Source: Novosphingobium sp.
GTDB taxonomy: Bacteria; Pseudomonadota; Alphaproteobacteria; Sphingomonadales; Sphingomonadaceae
Direction of reading: 5' to 3'
Assembly (NCBI GenBank): GCA_004211435.1
Contig: SECS01000002.1
Span: forward strand, 62,001 to 126,000
Length of the DNA stretch: 64,000 nt
This document shows, piece by piece, positions 11,247-19,799 of the stretch. The position numbers were made by a program, and so were the translations under genes. The notes beneath the pieces were generated by a model, which had not been told where the DNA came from, searched no databases, and saw nothing but the letters and a program-made list of their open reading frames with translations. Position 1 is the first letter of the stretch; every line of letters starts with the position of its first letter.

Positions 11247-13199
11247 ATGGCAACGATTTTGGCCGAAGGTGACGAAGCGGCAAAGCCGCACGAGAATGAC
11301 GTTCCAGAAGCGGTGGTGGTGCGCTTCGCCGGCGATTCCGGTGACGGCATGCAGCTGACCGGCGGTCAGTTCACGCTTTCCACCGCGCTTGCTGGCAACG
11401 ACCTGGCGACCTTCCCGGACTTCCCGGCGGAAATCCGCGCGCCCCAGGGCACGCTGTTCGGCGTCTCGGCGTTCCAGATCAATTTCGGCTCGACCGAGAT
11501 CACCACCGCGGGCGATCAGCCCGACGTGCTGGTGGCGATGAACCCGGCGGCGCTGAAGACCAACGCCCCGGCGCTCAAGGCTGGCGGCCTGATCATCGCC
11601 GACAGCGGCGAGTTCACCAAACGCAACCTCGAGAAGGCCAAGTACGAGGTCAATCCGCTCGAGGACGGCAGCCTCGCCAAGTGGGACCTGCTGGCCTTCG
11701 ACATCTCCGCGCTGACCGTGGAAGCCGTGAAGCCCTTCGGCCTTGGCAACAAGGATGCGCTGCGCTGCAAGAACATGTGGACGCTGGGCCTGGCGCTCTG
11801 GATGTTCGACCGTGATCGCCAGCCGATCATCGACGGACTGAATGCCAAGTTCAAGGGCGACAAGAAGATCCTTGCCGACGCCAACATTGCCGCGCTCAAC
11901 GCTGGCCATGCCTATGGTGAAACCGCCGAACTGGCCGGCCCGCTCAAGAAGCTGAGCATCGAGCCGGCGCAAAGCCCGGCGGGCCTCTACCGCACGGTCA
12001 ACGGCGCCGAGGCAGTGTCCTATGGTCTCGTCGCGGGCGCTCAGCTGGCCAAGCTGCCGATGTTCTTCGGCGGCTATCCGATCACCCCGGCCTCGGCGAT
12101 CCTTCACAACCTCGTGAAGATGAAGGAATTCGGCGTCACGACCTTCCAGGCGGAAGACGAGATCGCCGCGATCTGCGCCGCCATCGGCGCTTCCTATGCC
12201 GGCCAGCTCGGCGTCACCTCGTCGTCGGGCCCGGGCATCGCGCTCAAGGGCGAAGCGATGGGCCTGGCGATCATGACCGAGCTGCCGCTCGTCATCGTCA
12301 ATTCGCAGCGCGGCGGTCCTTCCACCGGCCTGCCGACCAAGACCGAGCAGTCGGACCTCTACCAGGCGGTCTACGGCCGCAACGGCGATGCCCCGATCCC
12401 CGTGATCTCGGCGCGCTCGCCGGCCGACTGTTTCGAGGTCGCGATCGAGGCCTGCCGCATCGCCGTGCAGTATATGACCCCGGTGATCCTGCTGACCGAT
12501 GGCTATATCGCCAATGCGGCCGAGCCGTGGAAGGTGCCCGATCCGGCCTCGTTCGAGGAATTCCCCGTCGCGTTCCTCGAAGAGAAGAACGGAGACGGTG
12601 TGGTCCTGCCGTTCAAGCGCGACGAGAAGGGCGTGCGTCCCTGGATCAAGCCGGGCACGCCGGGCCTGATGCACCGCATCGGCGGCATCGAGAAGGCGGT
12701 CGACACCGGCAACATCGATTACTCGCCGCTCGCGCACCAGACGCAGACCGACGCGCGCAAGGCCAAGATCGACGGCATCGCCAAGTCGATCCCCGATCAG
12801 GACGTCGCGCTCGGCCAGGCTGGCGGCAAGATGGTCGTCGTCGGCTGGGGTTCGACCTTCGGGCCGATCCACCAGGCGGTGCGCCGTATGCGCGCCAAGG
12901 GCCTCGACGTCAGCCACGTCCACGTCCGTCATATCTGGCCGCTGCCGCAGAACCTGGGCGAACTGCTGCACAGCTACGATCACGTGCTGGTGCCCGAGAT
13001 GAACACGGGCCAGTTCAAGACCGTGCTGCGAGACCAGTACCTGGTCGATGCCAAGCCTCTGACCAAGACCAGCGGGCAGCCTTTCACCATCGCCGAAATC
13101 CAGGACGCCATCGCGACCTATTTCAACGGTTATGACGAGAGCGGTGAAGTCGATGCCGACGACACCCAGCTCCCCAGCACCAAGGCAGTGAATCCATGA
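11247..13199 (+). CDS. korA: 2-oxoacid:acceptor oxidoreductase, fused gamma-alpha subunit (KorA-like)
   Basis: This 650-residue subunit pairs with the next gene. It has a pyruvate/ketoisovalerate gamma domain at the N-terminus (VVRFAGDSGDGMQLTGGQFTL, about residues 25-200) fused to the pyrimidine-binding alpha domain (GYPITPASAILHNL, TFQAEDEIAAICAAIGASYAG, about 240-480). A transketolase C-terminal domain follows (GWGSTFGPIHQAVRRMRAKG). Such enzymes convert 2-oxoglutarate plus CoA to succinyl-CoA and pass electrons to ferredoxin. The acceptor and exact substrate are inferred. GAGGA precedes the ATG at good distance. The stop overlaps the korB start (ATGA), implying translational coupling. Confidence 0.9.
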   Translation: MATILAEGDEAAKPHENDVPEAVVVRFAGDSGDGMQLTGGQFTLSTALAGNDLATFPDFPAEIRAPQGTLFGVSAFQINFGSTEITTAGDQPDVLVAMNPAALKTNAPALKAGGLIIADSGEFTKRNLEKAKYEVNPLEDGSLAKWDLLAFDISALTVEAVKPFGLGNKDALRCKNMWTLGLALWMFDRDRQPIIDGLNAKFKGDKKILADANIAALNAGHAYGETAELAGPLKKLSIEPAQSPAGLYRTVNGAEAVSYGLVAGAQLAKLPMFFGGYPITPASAILHNLVKMKEFGVTTFQAEDEIAAICAAIGASYAGQLGVTSSSGPGIALKGEAMGLAIMTELPLVIVNSQRGGPSTGLPTKTEQSDLYQAVYGRNGDAPIPVISARSPADCFEVAIEACRIAVQYMTPVILLTDGYIANAAEPWKVPDPASFEEFPVAFLEEKNGDGVVLPFKRDEKGVRPWIKPGTPGLMHRIGGIEKAVDTGNIDYSPLAHQTQTDARKAKIDGIAKSIPDQDVALGQAGGKMVVVGWGSTFGPIHQAVRRMRAKGLDVSHVHVRHIWPLPQNLGELLHSYDHVLVPEMNTGQFKTVLRDQYLVDAKPLTKTSGQPFTIAEIQDAIATYFNGYDESGEVDADDTQLPSTKAVNP

Positions 13200-14239
13200 A
13201 CGACATGACCCCCATCCAGACCACTCTCAAGGATTGGGAGTCGGATCAGGAAGTCCGCTGGTGCCCGGGTTGCGGCGATTACGCGATCCTCAAGGCCGTG
13301 CAGCGCACGCTTCCCGAGATCGGCGCCGATCCGGCGAACACCGTGTTCGTCTCGGGTATCGGCTGCTCGAGCCGTTTCCCCTACTATGTCGAGAGCTACG
13401 GCTTCCACACGATCCACGGTCGTGCGCCGGCTTTCGCGACGGGTATCAAGCTCGCCAATCCCGAGCTCGACGTCTGGCTGGTCACCGGTGACGGCGATGG
13501 CCTGTCGATCGGTGGCAACCACACGATGCACATCCTGCGTCGCAACCTGAACTGCCAGATCCTGCTGTTCAACAACGAGATCTACGGCCTGACCAAGGGG
13601 CAGTATTCGCCGACGAGCCGCCTCGGCACGCCGTCGCCGTCCTCGCCGGTCGGTTCGGTCGATCGCCCGGCGCAGCCCGCGGCCTTCGCGCTCGGCGCCG
13701 GCGCGCGCTTCGTGGCGCGCGGCTTCGACGTGTCGAAGGAGCTTTCGGGCGTGCTCAAGGCGGCCCACGCGCACCAGGGCGCGGCCTTCGTCGAGATCTT
13801 CCAAAACTGCATCGTCTACAACAAGGACGTGTTCGAGGACTTCGCCGCCCCCAAGGGCGCCGAGGCCAGCCAGCTCTGGCTCAAGAACGGCGAGCCGATG
13901 CTGTTCGGCAATCCCAAGACCGGACCGATCAAGGGCATCGCGCTCAACGTCGATCACCTGCATCTCGAAGTCGTCGACGTCGTCGATGGCGACTGGCAGG
14001 CGGCGGGCGTGATCGTCCATGACGTGACCAACCGTGCGATCGCACATATGCTGGTCGAAATGCCCTTCGGGCCGTTCCCGATGGCTCTGGGCGTACTCTA
14101 CGACGACCCGCGGCCGACCTTCGAGCAGGAACTGCTGGGCCAGGATCGCACGGTAAATTCGGGCAAGTCCGCCGACCTCGCCAAGCTGCTCGCCAAGGGC
14201 CAGACTTGGACGGTGACGGAGGGCGGGCCGGAGCTCTAA
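13196..14239 (+). CDS. korB: 2-oxoacid:acceptor oxidoreductase, beta subunit (KorB-like)
   Basis: This 347-residue subunit carries the thiamine diphosphate and iron-sulfur centre. WCPGCGDYAIL and GIGCSSRFPYY contain the cluster-type cysteines. VTGDGDGLSIGGNHTMH followed by ILLFNNEIYGLTKGQYSPTS is the ThDP/Mg site (GDG...N-N). The start overlaps korA by four bases. Together the pair would form a two-gene 2-oxoglutarate:ferredoxin oxidoreductase, acting beside or instead of the NAD-linked dehydrogenase complex. No ferredoxin gene is in the neighbourhood. Its end overlaps the convergent PAP2 gene by four bases. Confidence 0.9.
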   Translation: MNDMTPIQTTLKDWESDQEVRWCPGCGDYAILKAVQRTLPEIGADPANTVFVSGIGCSSRFPYYVESYGFHTIHGRAPAFATGIKLANPELDVWLVTGDGDGLSIGGNHTMHILRRNLNCQILLFNNEIYGLTKGQYSPTSRLGTPSPSSPVGSVDRPAQPAAFALGAGARFVARGFDVSKELSGVLKAAHAHQGAAFVEIFQNCIVYNKDVFEDFAAPKGAEASQLWLKNGEPMLFGNPKTGPIKGIALNVDHLHLEVVDVVDGDWQAAGVIVHDVTNRAIAHMLVEMPFGPFPMALGVLYDDPRPTFEQELLGQDRTVNSGKSADLAKLLAKGQTWTVTEGGPEL

Positions 14240-14940
14240 GTTCCGGCTTCGGCCACCATCGCTGCCGGCCGATACAGAACGGCCGAAGCGAGAAAGGCCC
14301 AGCCCGTACCGCCGAGCCAGCCGGCCACGACGTCGCTGGGATAGTGTACGCCCAGCCAGACCCGGCTCAGTCCGACCAGGAAGGTGAGGGCTAGCGCGCA
14401 GCCGATCAAGGTCCAGCGCAAGCGCCGAAGCGGGCTCAGCGCAGCGAAGGCCAGCGCCATTGCAACATAGACCACGGCGGCGTTGAACGAATGTCCGCTC
14501 GGAAAGCTCGCGCCGTCGACCGCCATCAGGTGCGGGACGATGTCGGGCCGCGCGCGACCGAACAGCGCCTTGAGCGCGCTGCCGACCAGCCAGCCGCTCA
14601 TCACCGTGGCTGCGAACAGCACGGCCTCGCGGCGCAGCCGCAGGAACAGCAGCGCCCCCACGGCCGCGAGCGCGAAAAGGTGGCGCAGCAGCAATCCGCC
14701 GAGCGCGGTATAGTCGCGCACCGCCTCGATCAGCCAGCCCGGACCGCGCGGCAGTCCGAGATTGGCATGATCGCGCCACAGCTTGAGCCCGGCCGCGTCG
14801 AAAATGCCCATCCTCCCGCTCTGCATCAGCACGGCCATCGCGGCGAAACCCGCCCAGCACAGCAGCCCGGCGATCAGCGCGTGGCGCGGGTCGATGCGCC
14901 AGCCGTGGGTGGAGTGGGGGAGGGGCGCGTGATCGGTCAT
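14236..14940 (-). CDS. PAP2-family membrane phosphatase
   Basis: This 234-residue integral membrane protein has about six hydrophobic segments and the three PAP2 signature blocks in order: KALFGRARPD, PSGHSFNAA and SRVWLGVHYPSDVVAG. These hold the lysine/arginine, the serine-histidine and the final arginine-histidine pair of the active site. Relatives dephosphorylate phosphatidic acid, undecaprenyl pyrophosphate or similar lipid phosphates. Nothing in the context (korAB on one side, a YdjM-like gene on the other) tells which. It is convergent with korB, with a four-base overlap of the two stops. Confidence 0.88.
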   Translation of the reverse strand: MTDHAPLPHSTHGWRIDPRHALIAGLLCWAGFAAMAVLMQSGRMGIFDAAGLKLWRDHANLGLPRGPGWLIEAVRDYTALGGLLLRHLFALAAVGALLFLRLRREAVLFAATVMSGWLVGSALKALFGRARPDIVPHLMAVDGASFPSGHSFNAAVVYVAMALAFAALSPLRRLRWTLIGCALALTFLVGLSRVWLGVHYPSDVVAGWLGGTGWAFLASAVLYRPAAMVAEAGT

Positions 14941-15020
14941 CGCTGCGGATAACGCCCGAGGCGAGGCGATGCTGCAAGCGGGGATTGCCTTTGTTCGCGC
15001 GGACTTGCACCAAGGTGCGC

Positions 15021-15935
15021 ATGGACAATGTCACGCACAGTCTCGTCGGCGCGCTGCTCGGCCAGATGGGGCTCAAGCGCAAGACCGGGCTGGCGATGCC
15101 GACCCTGATCATCGCTGCCAACATCCCCGACATCGATGCCGGCTGTACCGTGCTCGGCACGGTCAGCCTGGCGATGCGGCGGGGGATCACCCACGGGCCG
15201 ATCGCCATGCTGCTCCTGCCACTGGCGCTGACCGCGGTCATGGTCTGGTACGACCGCCGCCAGACGCGCCGCGGAACGCGGCCCGCCGATCGCCTGCCGC
15301 TGCGGCCGGGCTGGCTGCTGGCGCTCGCCTATATCGGCTGTCTCAGTCATCCGCTGTTCGACTGGATGAACTCCTACGGCGTGCGCCTGCTGGAACCTTT
15401 TTCGCACCGCTGGTTCTATGGCGATGCGCTGTTCATCGTCGATCCCTGGCTGCTGGCGATGCTGATCGTCGGGGTGTGGTTTTCGCGGAAGCGCGACAAG
15501 GCGGCGCGCGGCGACTGGCGGCGACCGGCGCGGACCGCATTCGCCGGAATCGTCGCCTATCTTGCGCTCAATCTCGGAATCAGCACCCAGGCGGCCGCGC
15601 AGGCGCGCGATCTGGTGCCAGGCGCTCGCATGGTCGTGGCCAATCCTACACCGGTGACGTTCTGGCGGCGTGAGGTTCTGGTCCGCACCGACAGCACCTA
15701 TCGCAGCTATGATAGCGTGCCTTTTCAGGCGCTGAAGGCCGTCTCGCCGATCCGCCCGATCGGCATGGAGGATCCCCGCATTGCCTTGCGCGTGGTCCAT
15801 AACCCCGAGGCGCAGGCTTTCCTGTTCTGGTCGCGCATGCCGCTCGCTGAGGTCCAGGGCGATACGATCGTGCTAGGCGATCAGCGCTTCTCCGGCATCG
15901 CCGCGGGAAATTTCCGGGTCGAGCTCAAGCCATGA
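15021..15935 (+). CDS. YdjM-like membrane-bound metal-dependent hydrolase
   Basis: The start is taken at the ATG at 15021 (MDNVTHSLVGALLGQMGLK), which gives 304 residues and the conserved opening of the YbcI/YdjM family. An upstream in-frame start at 14985 adds twelve unlikely residues. The N-terminal half has several membrane segments with histidine-aspartate motifs THSLVGALLG, RGITHGPIAM and LSHPLFDWMNSYGVRLLEPF, which are the putative metal ligands. The C-terminal half is soluble. The activity of this family is unproven; E. coli YdjM is a LexA-regulated membrane protein. The stop overlaps the photolyase start by four bases (ATGA). Confidence 0.83.
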   Translation: MDNVTHSLVGALLGQMGLKRKTGLAMPTLIIAANIPDIDAGCTVLGTVSLAMRRGITHGPIAMLLLPLALTAVMVWYDRRQTRRGTRPADRLPLRPGWLLALAYIGCLSHPLFDWMNSYGVRLLEPFSHRWFYGDALFIVDPWLLAMLIVGVWFSRKRDKAARGDWRRPARTAFAGIVAYLALNLGISTQAAAQARDLVPGARMVVANPTPVTFWRREVLVRTDSTYRSYDSVPFQALKAVSPIRPIGMEDPRIALRVVHNPEAQAFLFWSRMPLAEVQGDTIVLGDQRFSGIAAGNFRVELKP

Positions 15936-17311
15936 CCGCGCCCGTCGTTGTCTGGCTACGCCGCGACCTGCGGCTCGCCGATCAGCCTGCGCTGAGCGCC
16001 GCCGCCAGCGAAGGCCCGGTGATCCCGGTTTTCGTGCTCGACGATGAGATCCCGGGCGATCGCAAGCTCGGCGGTGCTTCGCGCTGGTGGCTGCATCACA
16101 GCCTCGAGGCCTTGGCGCGCTCGTTGGGGCGGCATCGCTCGAAGCTGATCCTGCGCCGGGGAGACAGCGTCGCAGAGCTGGTCAAGCTGGCCAAGGAGAC
16201 CGGCGCGAAGGCGGTCCACGCCATCGCCCACCACGAACCCTGGTGGCGCGAGGCCGAGGAAGCGCTCGCCCGGAAGCTCGACCTCCATATCCACGACGGC
16301 AACTACCTGCTGCCGCCCGGCGCGGTCACGACGGGATCGGGCTCGCCCTACAAGATCTACACGCCCTTCGCCAAAGCCGCGCTTCAGCGTTTGCCCGAAC
16401 GCGATCCGCTCGACGAGCCGGCGCTGACGAGCCCCGCGACCTGGCCGAAATCAGACGAACTCGCCGACTGGAACCTCTTGCCGACCAGGCCCGACTGGGC
16501 CGCGGGCCTGCGCAAGGACTGGGTCTGCGGCGAGGCAGCCGCACACGATTCGCTCGACGAGTTCCTGCACATCGCCCCGGACTATGAGCGAGACCGCAAT
16601 CTGCCGTCGATCGCGGGCACGTCGCGCCTATCGCCGCATCTGCATTGGGGCGAAATATCGCCCACGCAGGTGTGGCACGCGCTGGCCGGCAAGCGCGGAG
16701 AGGGCGTCTCCACCTTCCGCGGCGAACTGCTCTGGCGCGACTATGCGCAGACCGTGATCTGGCAGTTTCCGGACTATGCCAAAGCGTCCTATCGCCACGA
16801 CTTCCGCCACCTGAAATGGCGGCGCAGCAAGGAGGACCTCGCGGCCTGGCAGCAGGGCCGCACCGGCTATCCGCTCGTCGACGCCGGCATGCGCCAGCTC
16901 TGGACGACCGGCTGGATGCACAACCGCGTGCGCATGATCGCGGCAAGTTTCCTGATAAAACATCTGCTCATAGACTGGCGCGAGGGCGAGCGCTGGTTCT
17001 GGGACACCCTGGTCGACGCCGACTACGCCAACAACGCCGTCAACTGGCAATGGGTCGCGGGCAGCGGCGTCGACGCCAACCTGTTCACCCGCATCATGGC
17101 GCCGCTGACCCAGTCGCCGAAGTTCGATGCGGCCGGCTACATCCGCGAATGGGTGCCCGAACTCGCCGATCTGTCCGATGCCGACATCCACGATCCGCCC
17201 GACGAGCAGCGCGGCGGCTATCCCGCGAAGATCATCGGTCACCGCGAAGCCCGCGAGCGGGCGCTCGGCGCCTATCGGGCCATGAAGACCACGATCTCGA
17301 AGCCCGAATGA
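15932..17311 (+). CDS. phrB: Deoxyribodipyrimidine photolyase
   Basis: This 459-residue enzyme uses light and reduced FAD to split cyclobutane pyrimidine dimers. The N-terminal alpha/beta antenna-binding domain begins VVVWLRRDLRLADQPALSAA. The C-terminal helical FAD domain includes SRLSPHLHWGEISPTQVW, ELLWRDYAQTVIWQFP, DAGMRQLWTTGWMHNRVRM (the W-M-H-N-R block near the lesion) and LVDADYANNAVNWQWVAGSG. The tryptophans expected for electron transfer appear present. The length is that of class I CPD photolyases. The start is coupled to the YdjM-like gene. A cryptochrome role cannot be excluded, but the sequence fits a true photolyase. Confidence 0.93.
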   Translation: MTAPVVVWLRRDLRLADQPALSAAASEGPVIPVFVLDDEIPGDRKLGGASRWWLHHSLEALARSLGRHRSKLILRRGDSVAELVKLAKETGAKAVHAIAHHEPWWREAEEALARKLDLHIHDGNYLLPPGAVTTGSGSPYKIYTPFAKAALQRLPERDPLDEPALTSPATWPKSDELADWNLLPTRPDWAAGLRKDWVCGEAAAHDSLDEFLHIAPDYERDRNLPSIAGTSRLSPHLHWGEISPTQVWHALAGKRGEGVSTFRGELLWRDYAQTVIWQFPDYAKASYRHDFRHLKWRRSKEDLAAWQQGRTGYPLVDAGMRQLWTTGWMHNRVRMIAASFLIKHLLIDWREGERWFWDTLVDADYANNAVNWQWVAGSGVDANLFTRIMAPLTQSPKFDAAGYIREWVPELADLSDADIHDPPDEQRGGYPAKIIGHREARERALGAYRAMKTTISKPE

Positions 17312-17384
17312 CGGTGGAGGAAAAGTTCGCGCGCGGCTCATCGCGCCGATTGCCGAAGCCCTGGAGGCGCGACATACTCGCCGC

Positions 17385-18629
17385 ATGAACGCAGAAGCAG
17401 CGGTCAGGGGTGCAGAACTGGTGGGGGGCGGCCGGTCTATCGGCATCGGCTCCCAGTGGTTCGCGCGTCTGTGGTCCGGCGGGGTTCACCGGATCCTCGA
17501 CCGCATCGACCAGGGCCTTCAGCGCGGCGCGATCGAAGCGACCTTGCCCGATGGTTCGACGCGAAAGCTGGGCGGTCGGGCTCCCGGTTTCCAGGCCCTT
17601 GTCACGCTGAACAGCTATCGCGCCCTGCTGCGCCTGGCGACCGGCGGCTCGGTCGGCTGGTATCAGGCCTGGGAGGCGGGCGAATGGGACAGTCCCGATC
17701 CCGTCCAGCTCTTCGCGCTGTTCACCGACAATCTCGTGACTCTCGGCAGTGCCGCCCGCGCGCATGGGCCTTGGCGGATCGTCGCAAGGTTGCTGCACGG
17801 GTTCAAGCGCAACACGCGGTCGGGTGCGCTCCGCAACATCCATGCGCACTATGATCTCGGCAACGATTTCTACGCGGCCTGGCTCGATCCGACGATGTCC
17901 TATTCGAGCGCGCGGTTCGAGGCCGAGCTCGACGGGCTCGATGCCGGCCAGCAGCGCAAGCTCGCCAGCATCGCCGCGCGGATCGACACGGCGGAGACGG
18001 TGCTCGAGATCGGCTGCGGGTGGGGCGCGTTGGCACGCCACTTTGCCGATCGCGGCGTCTCGGTGACGGCGATAAGCCTGTCGGACGAGCAACTGGTGTG
18101 GGCGCGGAACCTTGCGGGCGACTTGCCTATCGATTTCCGCAAGCAGGACTATCGCGACCTCACCGGGCAGTTCGACGCCGTGGCGAGCGTCGAGATGGTA
18201 GAGGCGGTGGGCCGTGAATACTGGCCCGATTTCCTCGATGCGGTCGCGCGCTGTCTCAATCCGGGCGGACGCGCGGCAATCCAGTTCATCACCTTCCGCG
18301 ACGAATTGTTCGAGGCCTATGCGCGCAGCGCCGACTTCATCCAGACCTACGTCTTCCCCGGCGGCATGCTGATCCGGGAGAGCGAATTTCGCCGGCTGGC
18401 CGAGGAGCGCGGGCTGAGCTGGCGCGATCGCGAAGGCTTTGCGCTCGACTATGCCGAAACCTTGCGGATCTGGCGCGAAAGGTTCGATCTGGCGGTTGAG
18501 GAAGGGCGTCTGCCGGCGGGTTTCGATGCGCGCTTCGTGGGGCTCTGGCGGTATTACCTGATGTATTGCGAAGGCGGCTTTCGCGGCGGCGCGATCGACG
18601 TCGCGCAAGTCACGCTCGTGAAAGCCTAG
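17385..18629 (+). CDS. cfa: Cyclopropane-fatty-acyl-phospholipid synthase family protein
   Basis: This 414-residue protein is a SAM-dependent methyltransferase of the CFA synthase/mycolic acid cyclopropanase family. The N-terminal lipid-binding domain (about 1-135) ends in a TRSGALRNIHAHYDLGNDFYAAWLDPTMSYSSA block, the family hallmark. The SAM site follows: VLEIGCGWGALARHFADRGVSVTAISLS, then ASVEMVEAVGREYWPDF and GGRAAIQFITF. The enzyme would methylenate unsaturated acyl chains in membrane phospholipids. The 73-bp gap from the photolyase gene shows no terminator. It ends three bases before the end of the convergent PilZ gene. Confidence 0.88.
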   Translation: MNAEAAVRGAELVGGGRSIGIGSQWFARLWSGGVHRILDRIDQGLQRGAIEATLPDGSTRKLGGRAPGFQALVTLNSYRALLRLATGGSVGWYQAWEAGEWDSPDPVQLFALFTDNLVTLGSAARAHGPWRIVARLLHGFKRNTRSGALRNIHAHYDLGNDFYAAWLDPTMSYSSARFEAELDGLDAGQQRKLASIAARIDTAETVLEIGCGWGALARHFADRGVSVTAISLSDEQLVWARNLAGDLPIDFRKQDYRDLTGQFDAVASVEMVEAVGREYWPDFLDAVARCLNPGGRAAIQFITFRDELFEAYARSADFIQTYVFPGGMLIRESEFRRLAEERGLSWRDREGFALDYAETLRIWRERFDLAVEEGRLPAGFDARFVGLWRYYLMYCEGGFRGGAIDVAQVTLVKA

Positions 18630-18632
18630 CGC

Positions 18633-18986
18633 TTACGAGACCGAGCGGAAGATCCCGCTGCCGCGCCAACGCTCGAGCAGATTGTCGTGGATGATAGGGT
18701 TGAGCAGCTGGTTGAAGGCACAGCCGACCAGGCTGTTGTTCCACCAGATCACCTGGGCTTCCATCGATTCCATGCCCTGGATCGTCAGCCAGCACAGCGT
18801 GCCCGGATGCAGCCGGTTGATCGCCATGGCCGAGAAGCCCGACAGCGACAGATCCTGCACCACGGTCTGGAACCCGCGCGAGCCCGAGGGGCGCAGCGAG
18901 GCGGGGATCGAAATACGCGTCCGCGGCGAGGAGCGATCCTCCTGGGCGGCGGTAGCATAGCTATCCTGCGGGGCGAAACTGGACAT
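18633..18986 (-). CDS. PilZ-domain protein
   Basis: This single-domain protein of 117 residues has the PilZ layout. An arginine-rich first motif (SSPRTRISIPASLRPSG, an R-x-x-x-R-like segment) is followed by the second motif VVQDLSLSGFSAMA (D-x-S-x-x-G). The beta-barrel then continues (LTIQGMESMEAQVIWWNNSLVGCAFNQLL). PilZ domains bind cyclic di-GMP and relay it to partner proteins. The canonical RxxxR looks partly altered here, so binding is probable rather than certain. GGAG lies seven bases before the ATG. A GGDEF-EAL enzyme lies 37 kb away in this window. Confidence 0.82.
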   Translation of the reverse strand: MSSFAPQDSYATAAQEDRSSPRTRISIPASLRPSGSRGFQTVVQDLSLSGFSAMAINRLHPGTLCWLTIQGMESMEAQVIWWNNSLVGCAFNQLLNPIIHDNLLERWRGSGIFRSVS

Positions 18987-19076
18987 CGCGGGGCTCCGTA
19001 ATCCTAGCCGCGGCGCGTCGATCGCCGTCGGTCGACCGTTTATGCGGCCGGTCTGGCTACGGGGGGGTTTATTTCG

Positions 19077-19787
19077 CTAGTTAACGGACTCTCTATGCCC
19101 ACTGGCAAAGGGTTCTGCCAAAAGGGAAACGAGCCTTTCTGCAACGACCTCGGGAGCCTTCACCGATGCCGGATCCTCGCCCGGATAGGCCCGTGCGCGC
19201 ATGGCCGTGCGCGTGGCACCCGGGTTGACGATCGCGACGCGCAGCTTCGACACGTTCCGCGTCTCCTGCGCGTAGCAGTCGAGCAGCACGTCGAAGGCAG
19301 CCTTGGTTGCGCCATAGGCGCCCCAGAACGCGCGCGGCTGGGCGCCGACCGAACTGGTCACGCCGATCACGCGCGGATCGGCGCTCCGTCGCAGCATCGG
19401 ATCGAAATTGGCGATCAGCGACTGCGTGGCGAGAACGTTGACCGTTAACGCCTGGTTGAGCGCGCGCTGGCTGATGTCGGGGACCGAGGTCAGCTCGGGC
19501 AGCAGCGCCGCGTTGATCACCAGCATGTCGAGCGCCTGCCAGCGCTGGGAGATCGCCGTGGCGAGGCGGGCGATGCCGTCGGGTTCGGACAAGTCGACCG
19601 GCGCGATCGTCGCATTGCCGCCGGCCTGGAAGATTCGCTCTTCGATTTCCTCGAGCCGCTTGGTGTCGCGACCGGTCAGGACGACGTGGGCACCGGCCTT
19701 GGCCAGGGCTTCGGCGGTCGCGGCGCCGATGCCGCGGCTGGCGCCGGTGACGAGCGCCACCTGGCCGGAAAAGGGCCCTTCACTCAT
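19077..19787 (-). CDS. SDR-family oxidoreductase
   Basis: This 236-residue classical short-chain dehydrogenase has the cofactor loop TGASRGIGAATAEALA. VTSSVGAQPRAFWGAYGATKAAF contains the catalytic serine, tyrosine and lysine (Y-x-x-x-K as YGATK). The basic residue in TGRDTKR after the second strand suggests NADP(H) preference. The substrate cannot be deduced. GGGAG stands seven bases before the start. It begins 12 bases after the purF stop on the same strand, so it is probably cotranscribed with purF, an arrangement I think is common in sphingomonads but cannot verify here. Confidence 0.82.
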   Translation of the reverse strand: MSEGPFSGQVALVTGASRGIGAATAEALAKAGAHVVLTGRDTKRLEEIEERIFQAGGNATIAPVDLSEPDGIARLATAISQRWQALDMLVINAALLPELTSVPDISQRALNQALTVNVLATQSLIANFDPMLRRSADPRVIGVTSSVGAQPRAFWGAYGATKAAFDVLLDCYAQETRNVSKLRVAIVNPGATRTAMRARAYPGEDPASVKAPEVVAERLVSLLAEPFASGHRESVN

Positions 19788-19799
19788 GTCGCAGCTCCC

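Noticed and set aside
14993-15007. Possible LexA box before the YdjM-like gene
   Set aside because: GTTC is followed after seven bases by CTTG, only half of the second GTTC, in a GC-rich spacer. Not enough to claim SOS control.
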